In this document: positions 24,259 to 36,900 of the stretch, piece after piece
Layout: every line of letters begins with the position of its first letter
Numbering within the stretch: the stretch's first letter is position 1
Assembly (NCBI GenBank): GCA_905178155.1
Contig: CAJINV010000003.1
Span: 8,313,117-8,377,116 of the forward strand
Direction of reading: 5' to 3'
Length of the DNA: 64,000 nt
Source of the DNA: Amoebophrya sp. A120
Taxonomy: Eukaryota; Sar; Dinophyceae; Syndiniales; Amoebophryaceae
Notes under the pieces: generated by a model
The model's database searches: none
The model's input: only the letters and a program-made list of their open reading frames with translations
What the model was told of the DNA's origin: nothing
Translations under genes and position numbers: made by a program

Positions 24259-26928
24259 ATGGCAGTGAATCCAGGAGGGAAAAGTCCTTACATGGACCCT
24301 GTGCGTCTGTTGGCTCGTGACTACCTCAGGCTCTTCCGGACAAAGTATCGCGATCATGCGCGGCCTGGTGTGGTGTTTCGTCTACCGTGGGCAAGGTTTC
24401 TTCCCCCAATCATTTTTCGTGACTACAGACTGGTTGCCGAACTGTGTTGCCGCGGACCGCTGTATGCAGTAAAGCAGTTCCTCTTCCGCTCGAAGTTGTT
24501 CGGGCTGGTTGCGCAGCTCGTCCTGCTGATTCTGCTGGCCTTTCCCCGCGAAATATTGCAACTAGTGTTGCCTTATCAAATGCAAATACTTGTAATATGT
24601 CTGGGTCGGGAACCATAGCGACCCTCTTCGTTGGTCATGCATCGTTCTGCGCATCATGAAGCAATGGTCCTCGTCGAAAGCATGACAGGTTTGGAAGAAG
24701 CTTCGCGATGCCTGCTAGCCCGCATGAGAAACTCGCTTTTTACATGGCAGTAAAGAAATGGGATGGAGCTATTCCTGGGGCTCATGCACTAGAAGAGCTT
24801 GACCTAAACCTAATGTTCCCGAGATCGTGCACCATCAAGGCATCGGTCGCAAAGTGGATGATGCATTTGTGGGCTGAGGTGTAAAAAAATTGCCGGCGGT
24901 CACGCAATTATACTGATTCTGATTTTGCTTTTCCTTTTTGTGTGATCCGGACGGGACTCAGCACCACAGCTTTGCAAAGCATTCTTCCAGGCCTAGACGA
25001 CCTATTTGCGAAAATGCATATGCCGTTGGTGGAACAGACTCTGCAGTCGCACGTCTCAGCGTACTTACAGCAGTGGGTGCAGTCTTCCCCTTGGACCTCC
25101 AACGCTGTGGCACGGTTTGCGGGCAACCTGGGCTTTCGTGTCTTTCACCGCATGAAAAACTTCGTGGAGCGCAGCGCCGACTCACTCGACGAGCGATTGG
25201 GGCGTTCGAAATATTTTGCAAGTGACCTGGTCGTATCAAATTCAAATGTAAAAATGTCTGGGTCTGGAAGAGCCATGCTGCTTTTGCACGACACAGAAGG
25301 TCTGGCATGGAAGCTTTAGCATCACAGGTTTCGAGAAGCTTCCGCAATGCCGAATCCGCATGACAAATGCCCCATTTTGGTGACAGAAAGCGGGCAGCTT
25401 TTTCTGCCTATGCATGAGAGATTTTTATGTGTTGTGAAATGCGCATCACAGGTTGCATTCTTCCAGACCCAGACATTTTTTCATTTGATAGGTCGCGCGG
25501 GTGTTTCATGTGGACGACGACGCAGCGGATACCGCAAATTTTTTTCTGCACAACCTCCACTGGATTTGTGCGTCGACCTCCGCGGTCGCGCTGCTGGCTT
25601 GCGACGCGGTCTACAACACGTTTTTTTTTGCATATTGTGACCGCGACCTTTCGACTTTTCTGCGTGAGACTCTGCTCTCGCTGGCCGTGGTGTGTGGAGG
25701 AGGCGGTACGTTCGTTGTCAGAAAGCTCTTGGCGCTGTTCGTGTCGCACCTGCCCGCAGGCAGCACATCTTCACGACGACCAGAGGAGCGGACAGCGACA
25801 AGTGTCGGAGGAGCTGTAGTTGAAGAGGACAAGGCACAGCCTCGCTTGTTGGTGGAGGTGGAACAACCAGGAACCGATCATGCGCGAAAAGTAGAACCAG
25901 CAGAGATGAACAAAATAGCATCGGCGACATCGTCAAAGCGCCCGCCGGGGGGCGAGAGCGGTACCACTGCCACCAGCAGCAGCTCTTCGGAAAATTATAA
26001 ACAGCTAGAACAACCGAAAGGCCAAGTAGAAGATGCCTGGCGCGCCGCGAAGAGCAGCGCAACAGCGACGCGGCTCCAGCAGTCTACGTTGTTCACGACG
26101 ACACATCAGCAAGACGAGCAGCTGGCTTGGCATGCCAAGACATCGCGGCGCAGGAAGGCTACATTGAAAGACTTCGAACCTGACGAAGCGGAACCAGATG
26201 CGGAGGGGACCGAAGAAAAAGAGCAGTCCCCGGCGTCGTCTAGCTCTTTTGTTGACGTGATGGAGCCTATTGATCTGTTCCAAGTCGGCCTGACTGTACT
26301 GAGCACGTGTGTGGGAGGCTTGATCGGGCTGGAAGCCGGAGAGCGGTGCTTCGACGGCGTCTTTGGCGACCGGCAGCAGCAGCGCGAAGCGAAAGATTAT
26401 CGCCTGCTTGGGCTGCCAGGGGGCAGGTGTCACGCCACGACCGCGGAAATACTCAGTCAGTACGTGAAGGAAAGTGAAAAAGTTGTCTCGCTGGACGAGT
26501 ACGTGAGGGAAAGTGAGAAAAGCTTGTCCACCTCCGGTGGTAGATCCTCGCCAAGAGCTTCGAGCAGCGACACGACGGATGAAGGTGGTGCGCAAGCCAC
26601 AGGTGGTAGTTTAAGTTCTGGGGAGAAAGAAGTCATCGAAGATTGTGTGTCTACTGCAGCGACAACGACCTCGTCTTCAACTTCATCGTGGGTACGGGAG
26701 TTCGACGACAGTGGGCCATCCTCCGGCTGCTCGGGATGCCAGGTGGCGGCCCGCCTTCGGTTTATTGACCTCAGTTCTGCAATGGAGCGAATCGGTGCGG
26801 AGCGTGGATTGTTTCTCGAGGGTGCCGACGTCCTCCCGTTTACGATACCGGAGGGTGGAAGAGCGGGCAGATCAGGAGCCCCCGGTGCTGGTCTAGCTAA
26901 GGAACGCATGATACTTTCGAAACTCTGA
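24259..26928 (+). CDS. Unknown multi-span membrane protein, 651 aa
   Basis: Exons 24259-24572, 25025-25233 and 25496-26928 total exactly 652 codons ending in TGA after two introners are removed. I do not recognise a family. Hydrophobic segments are FGLVAQLVLLILLAF, ICASTSAVALLAC, LLSLAVVCGGGGTFVV and VGLTVLSTCVGGLIGL, suggesting about four membrane spans. A long acidic Ser/Thr-rich region separates the third and fourth. The N-terminus is basic and aromatic. A near-repeated motif YVKESEKVVS / YVRESEKSLS lies near residue 500. The start is ATG 24259; an upstream exon is possible. Function cannot be stated. Confidence 0.65.
24573..25020 (+). mobile_element. Diverged introner, TSD TGCC
   Basis: A 448-bp element of the family seen at 20863. 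The left end reads TTATCAAATGCAAATACTTG then TAATATGTCTGGGTCGGGAA. The right end GCATTCTTCCAGGCCTAGAC continues GACCTATTTGCGAAAATGCATA, with a small insertion relative to the family. TSD TGCC lies at 24569-24572 and 25021-25024. Excision is in frame. An alternative is that part of the right end is exon, since it is open in the same frame. Confidence 0.6.
25234..25490 (+). mobile_element. Introner, TSD GGTCG
   Basis: A 257-bp element. Left TIR TATCAAATTCAAATGTAAAA then ATGTCTGGGTCTGGAAGA; right TIR TTGCATTCTTCCAGACCCAG then ACATTTTTTCATTTGATA. Perfect TSD GGTCG at 25229-25233 and 25491-25495. Excision joins ASDLV to ARVFHVDD in frame. This is the one element where a GT...AG reading is also possible (G|GTCG ... 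GATAG|GTCG). Confidence 0.88.
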
Positions 26929-27775
26929 AGCGGACAATCAATGAGATTCCAAACGAGTATGATCATGTCGTGCCGCACGCAGCGGCGGGGGCGTCGTGCC
27001 TGCTAATTGCACATCGCCCACCTGCAGCGGCTTGTTCGTCCACGTGCAACCGTGTTTCTAACTCTCGGTAGGATCAGTACCTCATCATCAGATCATTTTT
27101 ATTTCGCGAAACGTGGACGACACCGGAACCGGATGCGGATCTCCTCTTCAAAATTCAACGACGAGTGTCGCCATGGCGAACTGAACCATGATCACCGTGA
27201 GATTTGTATTAAAAAAGAAGAAGTAGAACAAGCAAAGCGGATTCATTGCATTTCTCGGTCTCGTCGTGCGTGGATGCGTCTACATACTGTGGATGTACTA
27301 TCTTTCAGTAATGTATTAATGTCGGTTTTGCGATTGCGTTGGATCATCTTCATCGTCATCGATGGAGCTTGCCAAAGTTCGCAGTAGGATATTAAGCGAA
27401 TGAAAAGGAGAACTCCAAACGATCATCCTTATTTTATGAAAAGGTAAAGGAGAACTCCTATTTTAGATCTCAATCTCTCTCTACCTGCAAGAGGCGAACG
27501 CATCAGGGTAGGTACTCAAACAAGGTCGTGAAGTTCGGTACGTCAAGCAGCAAAGCGAGGATATTATCAACCATGATACACAAACTACTTTTTTTGATAG
27601 AATACAAACATGGATTGCGAAAGCATAGTTTATTACAGCAAGAAAAAATAGACGGGACAATGAGACCACAAGTTTCAGAAAAGCTGAATGAATTTCCGGG
27701 TGAACACGAAGCGCAGGAATAATTCTCCCACATCTGGTATTTGCTTCCACCTGAGAATATTATTGGTGTAGAAGG
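26929..27775. other. Intergenic, 0.85 kb
   Basis: AT-rich spacer with short open frames on both strands. No domain, RNA gene or repeat element recognised. Confidence 0.5.
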
Positions 27776-30700
27776 ATGGCGCCTCGTAAGAAGCAGCGTT
27801 TAATATTTCTTCTGCGCAAGAAAATGAAAAAGAAGGGAGTAAGCCTAAGCCATCAGACTCAGAGAATTACAACTACGTCGCCCCCGCGGCTGCCACATCA
27901 TCTACATTGGAAGACCCCCTCGCTCTGCAGAGAGGCCGCTACTGCTCTGCCCACAATCTCAATCTGCAGGCGGACCACGACTGGGCTCCGAGGTGGACGA
28001 GAATTTTGCTCTCCGTCGAGGTCAGGCGAGACGAATTGGAAGGCTGCAGCAGATAAGTGTTGGGCGCTCGCTAAACAAATATCAACCTTGCAAGATAAAG
28101 AAGTAGCCACTCAGCACCGTGAGGCGAACAAAGAGCGTCAATCTGCGGAGGCGTATGTCGGTGAGATTGCCGAGATAATACAGCAACTAGCAGTAGAAGT
28201 ACCATGCTATCGATACGCTCGTGTTCGTCCACCTGGACGCGGCCCGACCGCCAGACATGGACATCAAATAGCGGAAAAGAACACAGTTTCTTGCTCTATT
28301 AAAACGCTGGGCGCGCGTCTAGTGTGCAATTTGGTGTGGGCGGTCTCCGTTGCTGCGGAGTGGTGTCTTGTCTCGAGCGCCCCCGCCTCGGCTTCTTCGG
28401 TGCTGGTCCCTGAGAAAATTAGAGTCGACAAGAACCACGTGCTTGAACAAGAATATTATGAGACAAGACCAGTCCGTCTCCGTGTCCGTCTGGCGTTTTT
28501 CTTGGGCTGGATGCGAGAGATGCATGACGATTGTGTGAAACACCGCTTTCTCGGTGTAGGACGATTGCTCTGCGAGAGACGCAGCAAGAGGACCGTTTTT
28601 GCCGGATTCGAGGTTGGCCGACAGCACGAAGAACAAGGGGCACGGTCTTTTTTCTCGCCCGCACAAATGGCCACGATTTGCGAATCGTATCAGCGATTCG
28701 CACCTGAACTTGATGATTTGCTTTTAGACCTCGCAGCTGAGGTGACTAGTGCCTGCGATTTTGTGCCGACGTCCACCCGGGATGAGCAAGCGAATGCGCG
28801 CCGGTGGAGCAATAACTCATGCGACGCACCAGAGCTGGACCTCCTGGACGCGGATGCGGATCAGGGTGAAGAAAGACCCGTTCTTGATGCCAAGGAGATA
28901 TGTATTCGGGAGCGAAGCGAGCCTTCCGCTTCAGGACCGACAGCACGTCGACTCAAGGATGGGCAACATCAAGCAGATGAAACTGAAGGTGAAGCTGCCA
29001 ATCGTGCAAATACATATTGTCGCATGTCGCTGTGCTTTTTGAAGGCCGCCGGACGTCTCGCCAAAAAGGGAAGGGTGACCAAAAACGCGCTGGGTACGAT
29101 TTCCCGCAAGCTGATGGTGCAACTTTTACTAGGCTGCTCTAGGACTACCTCTATTGACGTATCAACACATCAGCATATTGTTCCAAAAACAAAATCCGTT
29201 TCTCGGTCGTGCCTTGGCCTTGTCCGGCGCAATAATCGGGAGTCGACGCGCACTACCGGTACTGGCGAGGACTGGCGAACAAGTAGTTTTCGGCTACAAC
29301 CAGCGCGTAGTACAATTTTTGCAGGCACAGAGTCAGAGGGAGCAAGTTTCTCCTTCTCGACTCCCCTTCTTCAACGCGCGAGTCAGCGTCACCTGACGCT
29401 GCTGGCGCATGCTCTGGCAAGCACAGGCGTGGTGTCGAACATTGTGTTGAGAATCGTGGTTCCCTGCTTTGTATGAACTGCAAACGCATCGCACTACGTA
29501 GTAATTGCAATACAAATTAGCTCAGCCTCAGCATTATAAATGGAATCTGTCATGCTGTTTTACCGTTGAGATGGAGATGCATGGCTGCGATTGCTACGAA
29601 TGCGATACTTTTGCACAGGATACTTTGCGTACGAGCAGATGGACGGCCAGGGGTTGAGCAATGCCCTCTGGGCGTGGGGGACTGCACTCCGCTACGAGGC
29701 ACAGGAGGAGATGGAACGAGATGGCAGCGGATTTATTCCGGTACGTCATACAACTGGAGATCTTCAAGATGATCCTCTTTGTCAACATAGTAAGACTAAC
29801 AAGTGCTCCTCTGAACAAGAAGAGGGAGATCATCCACAGCTGGAATCTTCTGCGTCATCGTTCTACATGACAGAGAAGCATGCTGAGCTTGTGCTATCGC
29901 GGTTGCGCCGCGGTTTGAAGATTCCAGGAGGACGGTGGTCGTGCAAAAATGCCGTGGTGCGCGAAGGCTCGGGGTGGAGAACAAGTTTTTCGCCTGTCAG
30001 TGTTTCTTGTGCTGGTCCTCGTCCTCGCGCTACACCACTGGTCGTGTCGCCACAAGGGCTGAGTAATATCGCTTGGGCACTGGCATACTTGACAAGAGCT
30101 GCGACGGGGTGGCATGCCGACGATTTTGGCGGAAAGTTTTCCGTGGAAGTGCCGCCGCCACCCCGGGTGAACAAGCGAAAGTCTGCCTTACTGACGAAGA
30201 AACAGGACGCCTGCAGTTCTGCGGTCGAGGAACTATTTGTACCGCCCGTTTTGATTGGTAGCCTGGTGCAGACTCTCTGTGATCTGGCGGGGCAACAAGC
30301 GCAACAAATAAACTCGCGGCAACAAGAACAGGCTTCGGCTGCACCGTCAAATAAAGAGGTCCTTTGGCAGACGCAGGAGCTGAGTATTTTCGTTTGGGCC
30401 ATTGGAAAAATGGCCGTGCGCGCAGCTGTTTCGCCCTCGTCGCAGGTACTTGCTACTAGGGTCGATAGAAACTACTGTCCCGATGGAGAACGAACAAGTT
30501 CAAGTGTTGTCCGGGACGCGGGATCCTTGGCTAGAAGTATCCGCTTTGCTTTAACTGCCCTGTTGTGTGGTTCTACAGCGATTGCAAGTACTTCCACTTC
30601 GAGAGTGACAAATGCGGCTGGCCCGGACAACCCAGCCTTGTTCTGGTCTGCGCAGAGCCAGGCAAATTTGCTTTCTGGTTGCACAGCGCTGTCCTTTCGC

Positions 30701-31285
30701 CACAGCTGTTTCCTTCGTCGTTTTCTCCGAGAGGTGGTGTTGCCTTTTTCGTCCCCTGGAAGCAGTACTAGTTGTGCAGAACGAAGTCTCCGGGTCTACT
30801 GCACAGGAGATCATGAAGAACGGAATGCACACACGACTACTGGTCGTCCTGCTATGGAAGGAGGTCTACTGTGTAATTCCCCACCGACGCAAACCGCAGC
30901 GCCAGCCCGAGTTGTGAGCTCGCTGTACACTGCCAAGGAGCTTGTCGTCATATTGCACGCCTACGCTCTCTGGATGGCTGAACAAGGTTACTTTCTTTGT
31001 GACGACGAGAAGATGTTTACTACAGCTCCATGTAAGCAAAACGCAAGAGGAGCCCGCTCACGTTCCTAATTACCAAATGCGTCCTTTGGCTGGCAGCTGC
31101 TTGTTATTCGATGCTTTATCATTTGTTGTGTTGTATTTGTAGGTCATGGCTCGGCAAAGCTACTTGATCTGGGGGAAGAACAAATGATGAGGATTGGACG
31201 ATCAGAGTCAGAGCCCCGAAAAAACTTTGATTCCACGCCCAGGCGCAGGAAGAAAGAAAGAAATAAAGACGATCACAGTCGCTGA
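27776..31285 (+). CDS. Helical-repeat protein of the OPR/FASTK-like RNA-binding type, 1080 aa
   Basis: Exons 27776-29471, 29628-31031 and 31143-31285 give 1081 codons ending in TGA. The first intron is an introner; the second is GT-AG. Degenerate helix pairs recur with the pattern Q-x-L-S-N-x-x-W-A: GQGLSNALWAWGTAL, PQGLSNIAWALAYL and TQELSIFVWAIGKM, plus QMATICESYQRFAPEL, HLTLLAHALAST and AKELVVILHAYALWM. This pattern is typical of octotricopeptide and FAST-kinase-like proteins that process organelle RNA in alveolates and algae. The last exon is strongly basic. No RAP domain or nuclease is obvious. Start ATG 27776 is followed by a Lys/Arg-rich segment that could target an organelle. The repeat class is likely; the target RNA is unknown. 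Confidence 0.68.
29472..29622 (+). mobile_element. Introner of the TGTGCAAAAGTATCG family, TSD CTTTG
   Basis: A 151-bp element. Left end TATGAACTGCAAACGCATCG continues CACTACGTAG; right end GCTACGAATGCGATACTTTT continues GCACAGGATA. Perfect TSD CTTTG at 29467-29471 and 29623-29627. Excision is in frame (VPCF then AYEQMDGQGLSN). Related ends occur at 10582-10600 and 50997-51020. Confidence 0.87.
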
Positions 31286-31854
31286 CTTTCCTTACAACTG
31301 ATCCAAATGCAGCTAATGCTCAAGCCCATATGTAGGCTTAGTGTATGAAGAGACAAAACCCAGAGCGCTCTTCGATGTTGATCTGGGAAAATGTTGATCT
31401 GCTGGGAAAAATACCCCTGTCGAGTAGAAACCCGATGATCATGATAGATTCAGCCAAATCAACGAGCTGGTATACTATATACGACATCTGAGGGCAGAAG
31501 GTGAAGATCATGATCTTGATCATACATGACGTGTTGTTGTGGACAGCGATGATGATCAGAGCAGTGCCACAGGATCATTTCCCTCCATCATAATCATTCA
31601 GTTCAGGTCATTCCCTAGGGATAAGTTCCTGGAACTTTGTTTACAGCCCCGGTGGTCTTGTGAAGATAGAACCACCATTCATTTACGTAAAGGAAGAAAG
31701 CGCTTTATTGAATTCATCTTGATCTAGATCTTCTCGCATTTTTTTACAACAAAGCAAGACTAATAACGAGCACTGAAACTTCTTTGACCACAGAGCCACT
31801 TGCTGTTGATTACACTAGTATCCGACGAAACATTTTTTATCTGAAAAAACCAGA
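31286..31854. other. Intergenic, 0.57 kb
   Basis: AT-rich spacer; nothing recognised. Confidence 0.55.
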
Positions 31855-32662
31855 ATGACAACCAGCGAAGTCCCAGTAGCAGCCACGGCCGCGGCGCCAT
31901 ATGTGTCGCCAATTGCGCAGCCATTGGTGAGCGGCAAACTGGAATCGAAGTGTCTGAAGATGTTGCGGAAAGCCTTCGGGGCCAAGGCAGTCAAGCGAGG
32001 TATCCCGGAAGTGACGAAGCTGGTGCGCAAAAACAAAAAAGGTATTTACCACCAGTGCCTTTTTTTTTTGTTTATTATTTCGGAATTTCAACATCGGAAT
32101 TGTGGGCACGGCCGAGTTTATCGTTTGTTCAATTTTTTGACACCAATTATTTGAGTAAGAATCGTGGTGCTCTTCATCTTCATGCCGGGGAAGATATACT
32201 TTTACAGAAACTGATACTGAGGCAAGAAGTTGTCAGACCAGCGGCATTTTCTTCAATGACGTCTTTTATATCGCAGGTGTGGTGATTTTTGCAGCTGATG
32301 TTTTTCCCGTTGATTTGGTGGCGCACATGCCTCTCCTGTGCGAGGAGAAGGACGTGATGTATGCCTACTTGTCTTCCCGAAAAGCCTTGGGCGAAGCGAT
32401 CAATAGCAAGCGCGGGGTCAGTGCCGTGTTCGTGCCAGAACCGACCAGCGACTCGCCGCACGAGAGCGCCTATTCGCAGCTGATGGCTGCGTTGAAGATC
32501 GTCCACCCCTACATGGGAGAGGGAAAGCCGATGGAAGCGGAGGAAAGCAACAAGCGGGCTGCAACAACGGAAGTAGAGGGAGCAGCGGCAGATGAGTCGG
32601 GGGCAGCGGACGAGCCGGCCAAGAAAAAGAAGAAGAAGGAAAAGAAGGAAAAGGCGGAGTAA
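31855..32662 (+). CDS. NHP2: Nhp2/L7Ae-family RNA-binding protein, 190 aa
   Basis: Kink-turn RNA-binding protein, most likely the Nhp2 subunit of H/ACA snoRNPs, which guide pseudouridylation of rRNA in the nucleolus. Exons 31855-32041 and 32277-32662 with a GT-AG intron give 191 codons (TAA). The L7Ae fold is visible: AVKRGIPEVTKLVRKNKKG, then VVIFAADVFPVDLVAHMPLLCEE, VMYAYLSSRKALGEA and a final strand VSAVFVPE. An N-terminal stretch of about 25 residues is Ala/Pro/Val-rich. The C-terminus is acidic, then a poly-Lys/Glu tail, as in many nucleolar proteins. It could alternatively be the related Snu13 or L7Ae, but the VFPVDLVAHMP motif favours Nhp2. Confidence 0.85.
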
Positions 32663-33924
32663 AAGGAGATCACCAAAGAACCCCACAAATAGTCCACGGA
32701 ACAAGCCGAGGACAGTGTGCGTGATCAACAAGATACTAGCGATTATATCACGAAAAAATGCAACTAGAATCATTGGATATCACACGGTACTATACTACAT
32801 CATGAAGAAGGAAAGGTCAGAAGTCAATCATGAGAAGAGACGATGAAGATGACGCAGATGTTTATGTTTTGCTTTTGCGCACGACATGCCTGTTGGAGTC
32901 AGCGATAAGGGTTGCACCAGCAGGGTCTGCAGGGATTTGAAAAAATAAAAGATAGAGTGCAACACGTGAATCCTATTTACCGCAGCGCAGCATAACAATT
33001 ATTCCGACGAGGAACCAGCACAGGCCCACGGGTATTTCTGAGCCGCGATTCTTCCTGTTTCCGTGTTCACTTTCCTTTATGGTTGCCGTCGTCTTTTCGT
33101 TCGTAGAAAGTATCAGAAACTTCTGATGATCTTCGACGCGCCGCTACGCTTGCGCCACCTTCGGTCTGTGCGTCTTTGTCGTCTAGGCTTCGTCACAATG
33201 CGTCCCTAGTTGACGTACGGTTACTGCTGTGTCAGACACCGAAGTCGTCAGTCGGGAGGATTTTGATGATTGCTTTGTACACGTCCTGCGTCGTGGTTTT
33301 GTATAACCGCCACGAATGCCGTCACGAACAGTACTCTCGTCCTTCACTGGTGGGCACAAGCTCAATATTACATTCGTGCAACTACAATCTTGTCGTTCCC
33401 GCATCGTCCAACTTTCGTGCGTTCTTTTCTGTAAACCCGTCAGTTGGGTAAATCATTCACTCATTCGTTTCTTGTTGGAGTTACGCCGACGTGGAATAAA
33501 AGATATACGGTATCTCTTCCTTTTTCATTTTCGTCGACAAAACAGGCTCAGTTTTCCCAAGGTAATACCCGAAACAAGGGTCATGATATATTCGTTTCTT
33601 ATTTAGTAGATGAATTTTAGTAGCCAGCAGGAGTTTAGTAAATCTATCAATTTTCGGAATCGAGCCACTTGTTGCGGTCTTTCATCTTCAGGGGGGCCCG
33701 TTGTGGAGAAGTACAAGTGAATAGAAGAAAAATAGTCTTAATTGAAAATGAAAACTTCAGTTACCAGCAGGCGAAGGAACGGGCTTCACTTATTATGTGA
33801 AAGCGCTTTTGTGATTTGTGATATGTCAATTGATCGTCTCCGTGCCGACTTACCTCGTCGGGCAGCACCAGCACTCGATACGCAGCAGGCGGTGCGAAAA
33901 TACACCTAGACCACCAGCGCGGTC
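32663..33924. other. Intergenic, 1.26 kb
   Basis: AT-rich spacer between the snoRNP gene and the channel gene. No supported feature on either strand. Confidence 0.5.
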
Positions 33925-36900
33925 ATGTCTATTGCAGACATTGAAGGGTTTCTGGCCCACTGGGAGGAGATCCGAGAAGTTCGCTGGGAACTTCCGGTCG
34001 CGGAGCGTGGGCGTTTGCTCCGGTATTTTCCGCATGGCTACCACGCTACGGCAGATGACTTTCGATCGGTCCTGAAAAATCCAGGTGGAGCAGCCCGGTC
34101 CGCCGCATTCCAGCGCGAGCTGAGTACCCGAAGTAGTGCAGCGGAAGATCGAGCTCGGCAAGAACAAGATGAATCCTCGGGCGGCGGTGCGCGAATAACA
34201 CATGCGGAGCTGGGAGAGGCCGAGCGACAGGAACGCAAATTGCGGCGCGAGGCGAGGGACGCGGGTACAGAAAGGCTGGCGAGTCTGAGCAGCGAAAGAG
34301 ACACGACGAGGGCGAGCGTCAACAGCAATTTTAAGTACACCAGCAGCGATCTGGAACTGCTTGATGAAGAGAGGGACTCTGAAAGCGACCCTGATTTAGA
34401 TGAAGACAGCGCAGAAGTTCTCCCGCCGCTGCCGGGCGCAAGAACGGAGGAGGCAGATCGGCTCCGTCAGCAGCGGCACCAGCGCGCGCTGCTGGCGCGA
34501 CACCAAGCCCTGCGAAATCGGAGCGCGGCGCCGTGGAGCCCGCTCGTGGTGGCGTTTCTGGAGGACGGGGTCCAGTACCTGGATCGGCATGCCGAGTGGC
34601 TCCCGAAGAACGCGGACGGCGAGGCTACGGTGCGGTGGCGGACCTACCTCCACTACCAGTCGCGGGAGCGGCAGGGCTTCTTTGAGCGGCATGAGTGGGT
34701 GGCTCACGTGATGGTGATCATGCTCCTGTTCGCCCTCGCGCCGGTAGTGTTCTGCGTGGAGAGCATTGCTGACTACGTGGGGGAGGAAAGCCTCTGCAGC
34801 AGAGATGAGGCGATTGCCCTCGCGGGTGGAAGCGAGAAGATGACCCCCATTGGAGGGGTGGCCGGGGTGAGGCGAGTCATGTACTGGGCCTCGGTCACCT
34901 TGGCGGCGGTGGGCTTCGGAGACGTAACGCCGAAGTCCCAGTTTGGGAAGTGGTTCACGGTCTTCTTCATCCTGATTGGCATCAACCTGCTCGCCAACGC
35001 CATCCTGCGCATGATGGCAGACCTCCTGGAGAAGACGGCCAAGACGGACGAGGACAACCGGCGAGCGCAACGCTCGAATCGCCAGGTCGCGGCGAATATG
35101 CATTGCAAAATATGACTTGGTCTGCTGGAAACATTAACATCCCAACTTGATGTGATGCCGAGTCTGGAGTCGACGTCGAAAATGTGTGTTGCTTAGTCGG
35201 CTAGCAAAAAGTGTGCGCTTCTTGTCTCCACCTGCAGACGGCATTTTTCATGCAGGCTGGCATGCAGATCGACATCGATATCATGCAGAAGCCCCTGCGG
35301 ATCTTGTCATGCTCTGTGTGCATTTCGATTTCGGACGACCTTTTTTTGTTTGTCCACACATCAATGTAAATTCTGCATTCTTCCAGACCTAGACATATTT
35401 GCAGTTGATAGCAAAGCGGATCCAGGAGGCTCTGCAGGGGGGGCGGAGCACCGCGGTGGCCGGTGTTTGGCTCGAGCACACGGGTTCCCCCAGGGACATT
35501 TTGGAGCAGCGCGATTTGCTCGGTATTCCGGGCGCGGAAGTCTTTGTGGACGCCGACGACGGATCAGGATCTTCATCCGCGAACGATAATATCCTCGCCA
35601 CCAGTGCGGGGGAACAACAACAAGGGGGGCCAAGGGAGACCCCAATCAATATAAACGGTTCATCTCCACCTTCTCCACCCACCTCGCTGCAGTCGTTTGA
35701 TCAGCAGCACGCGACGTCGGAGCCACATAGTACGCAGCACTCACACGACGATCATCAACCGCACAGCAAGATGAACTCTGCCTCCACCAGTGCTGGAACA
35801 AGGAGCATGATCTTCAGCACGATTCATGATCGCGTGGATCGTGCACAACAGCACATACTGCACGTGCAGCACGAACATTTGCAACAGCATCATCAAAGTG
35901 GTGCCCATAATTCAACATCTGCCTCGACGTCGCCCTCGCCGGGTACCAGTGCGCACGAAAGCGATCTTATCGCAAGAAAAAAGCGTTACAGTTACACATT
36001 GTGTTGCACGCCAAGCAAGACAGACCAGCTCTGTTATGCCGGATACGCATAGAAGCCTCGTTTCATAGGTGTTTTCCCGTAGGATTTCTGCATTACAAGT
36101 TTTCTCTCTCATGCAGAGAAATTTGTGTTGCTGAATTGGCTACAAATGTGTAACTGTAACACTTTTTTCCTTGGATAGATCTCGATGCGTGGTTTCATCA
36201 TAGGAGTCACACAAGGAGCGACTCCGCGTCCGCCCGGTTCACCAACCCGACCGCGCGGTCTGGATTTATTTTCGGGGGAACGTCGCGCTTTCTCGCGGGA
36301 GAGCGAGACGAGACTACTTCTGCTGCCGCTCCGACCCCTCCGGCGGGGAACAGCGGACTAGTGTCCCTTCTCAAAACTGAGACGGATAATTCTTCCGAAG
36401 CGAAGTCGGTGAATTTTGCGAAGTCGGTGAATTTTGCGGCGGCGTTGGAAGAGTCGCAAATGATCGATGCAACTTCTGCAGATTTGCTACAACCTTCGGA
36501 TCCGCAGCTGCGTCAGGACGAGCAGGACCGCGGGGAGCGAGAGCAAGGCGCAACTACAGATGTTGACCATTCTGTGCAAGAGGGCGGGGTTCCTCGGGTT
36601 CGGAAAAAGGGGCTGCAGGTGCGAAGAGCGCCACGGCCTCCGGTAGGCGATCTGGTTCTGACTCGCATCAGCCGATTCTTGACCAGTACTGACAAAGTGC
36701 CTGCTCCCAAGTGGTTGGATGCATCCGATGATGAGGACGACGGGATGGAAAAGCGGCACAACCACGACCCAGAGGTGCGGCATGCTGAAGAGGAGACCCA
36801 GATGAGAATATCGGCGGGGGCATCAACTTCAACGGCAAGTGTGACGATCAGGACCACCGTGATGAACTTCGTTTCGAGAAGTGTGATTCCTCTTCTTGGA

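Noticed and set aside
24945-25020. Reading SILPGLDDLFAKM as exon of the membrane protein
   Set aside because: The stretch matches the right TIR of an introner family, and joining at TSD TGCC keeps frame without it. It remains a possible alternative.
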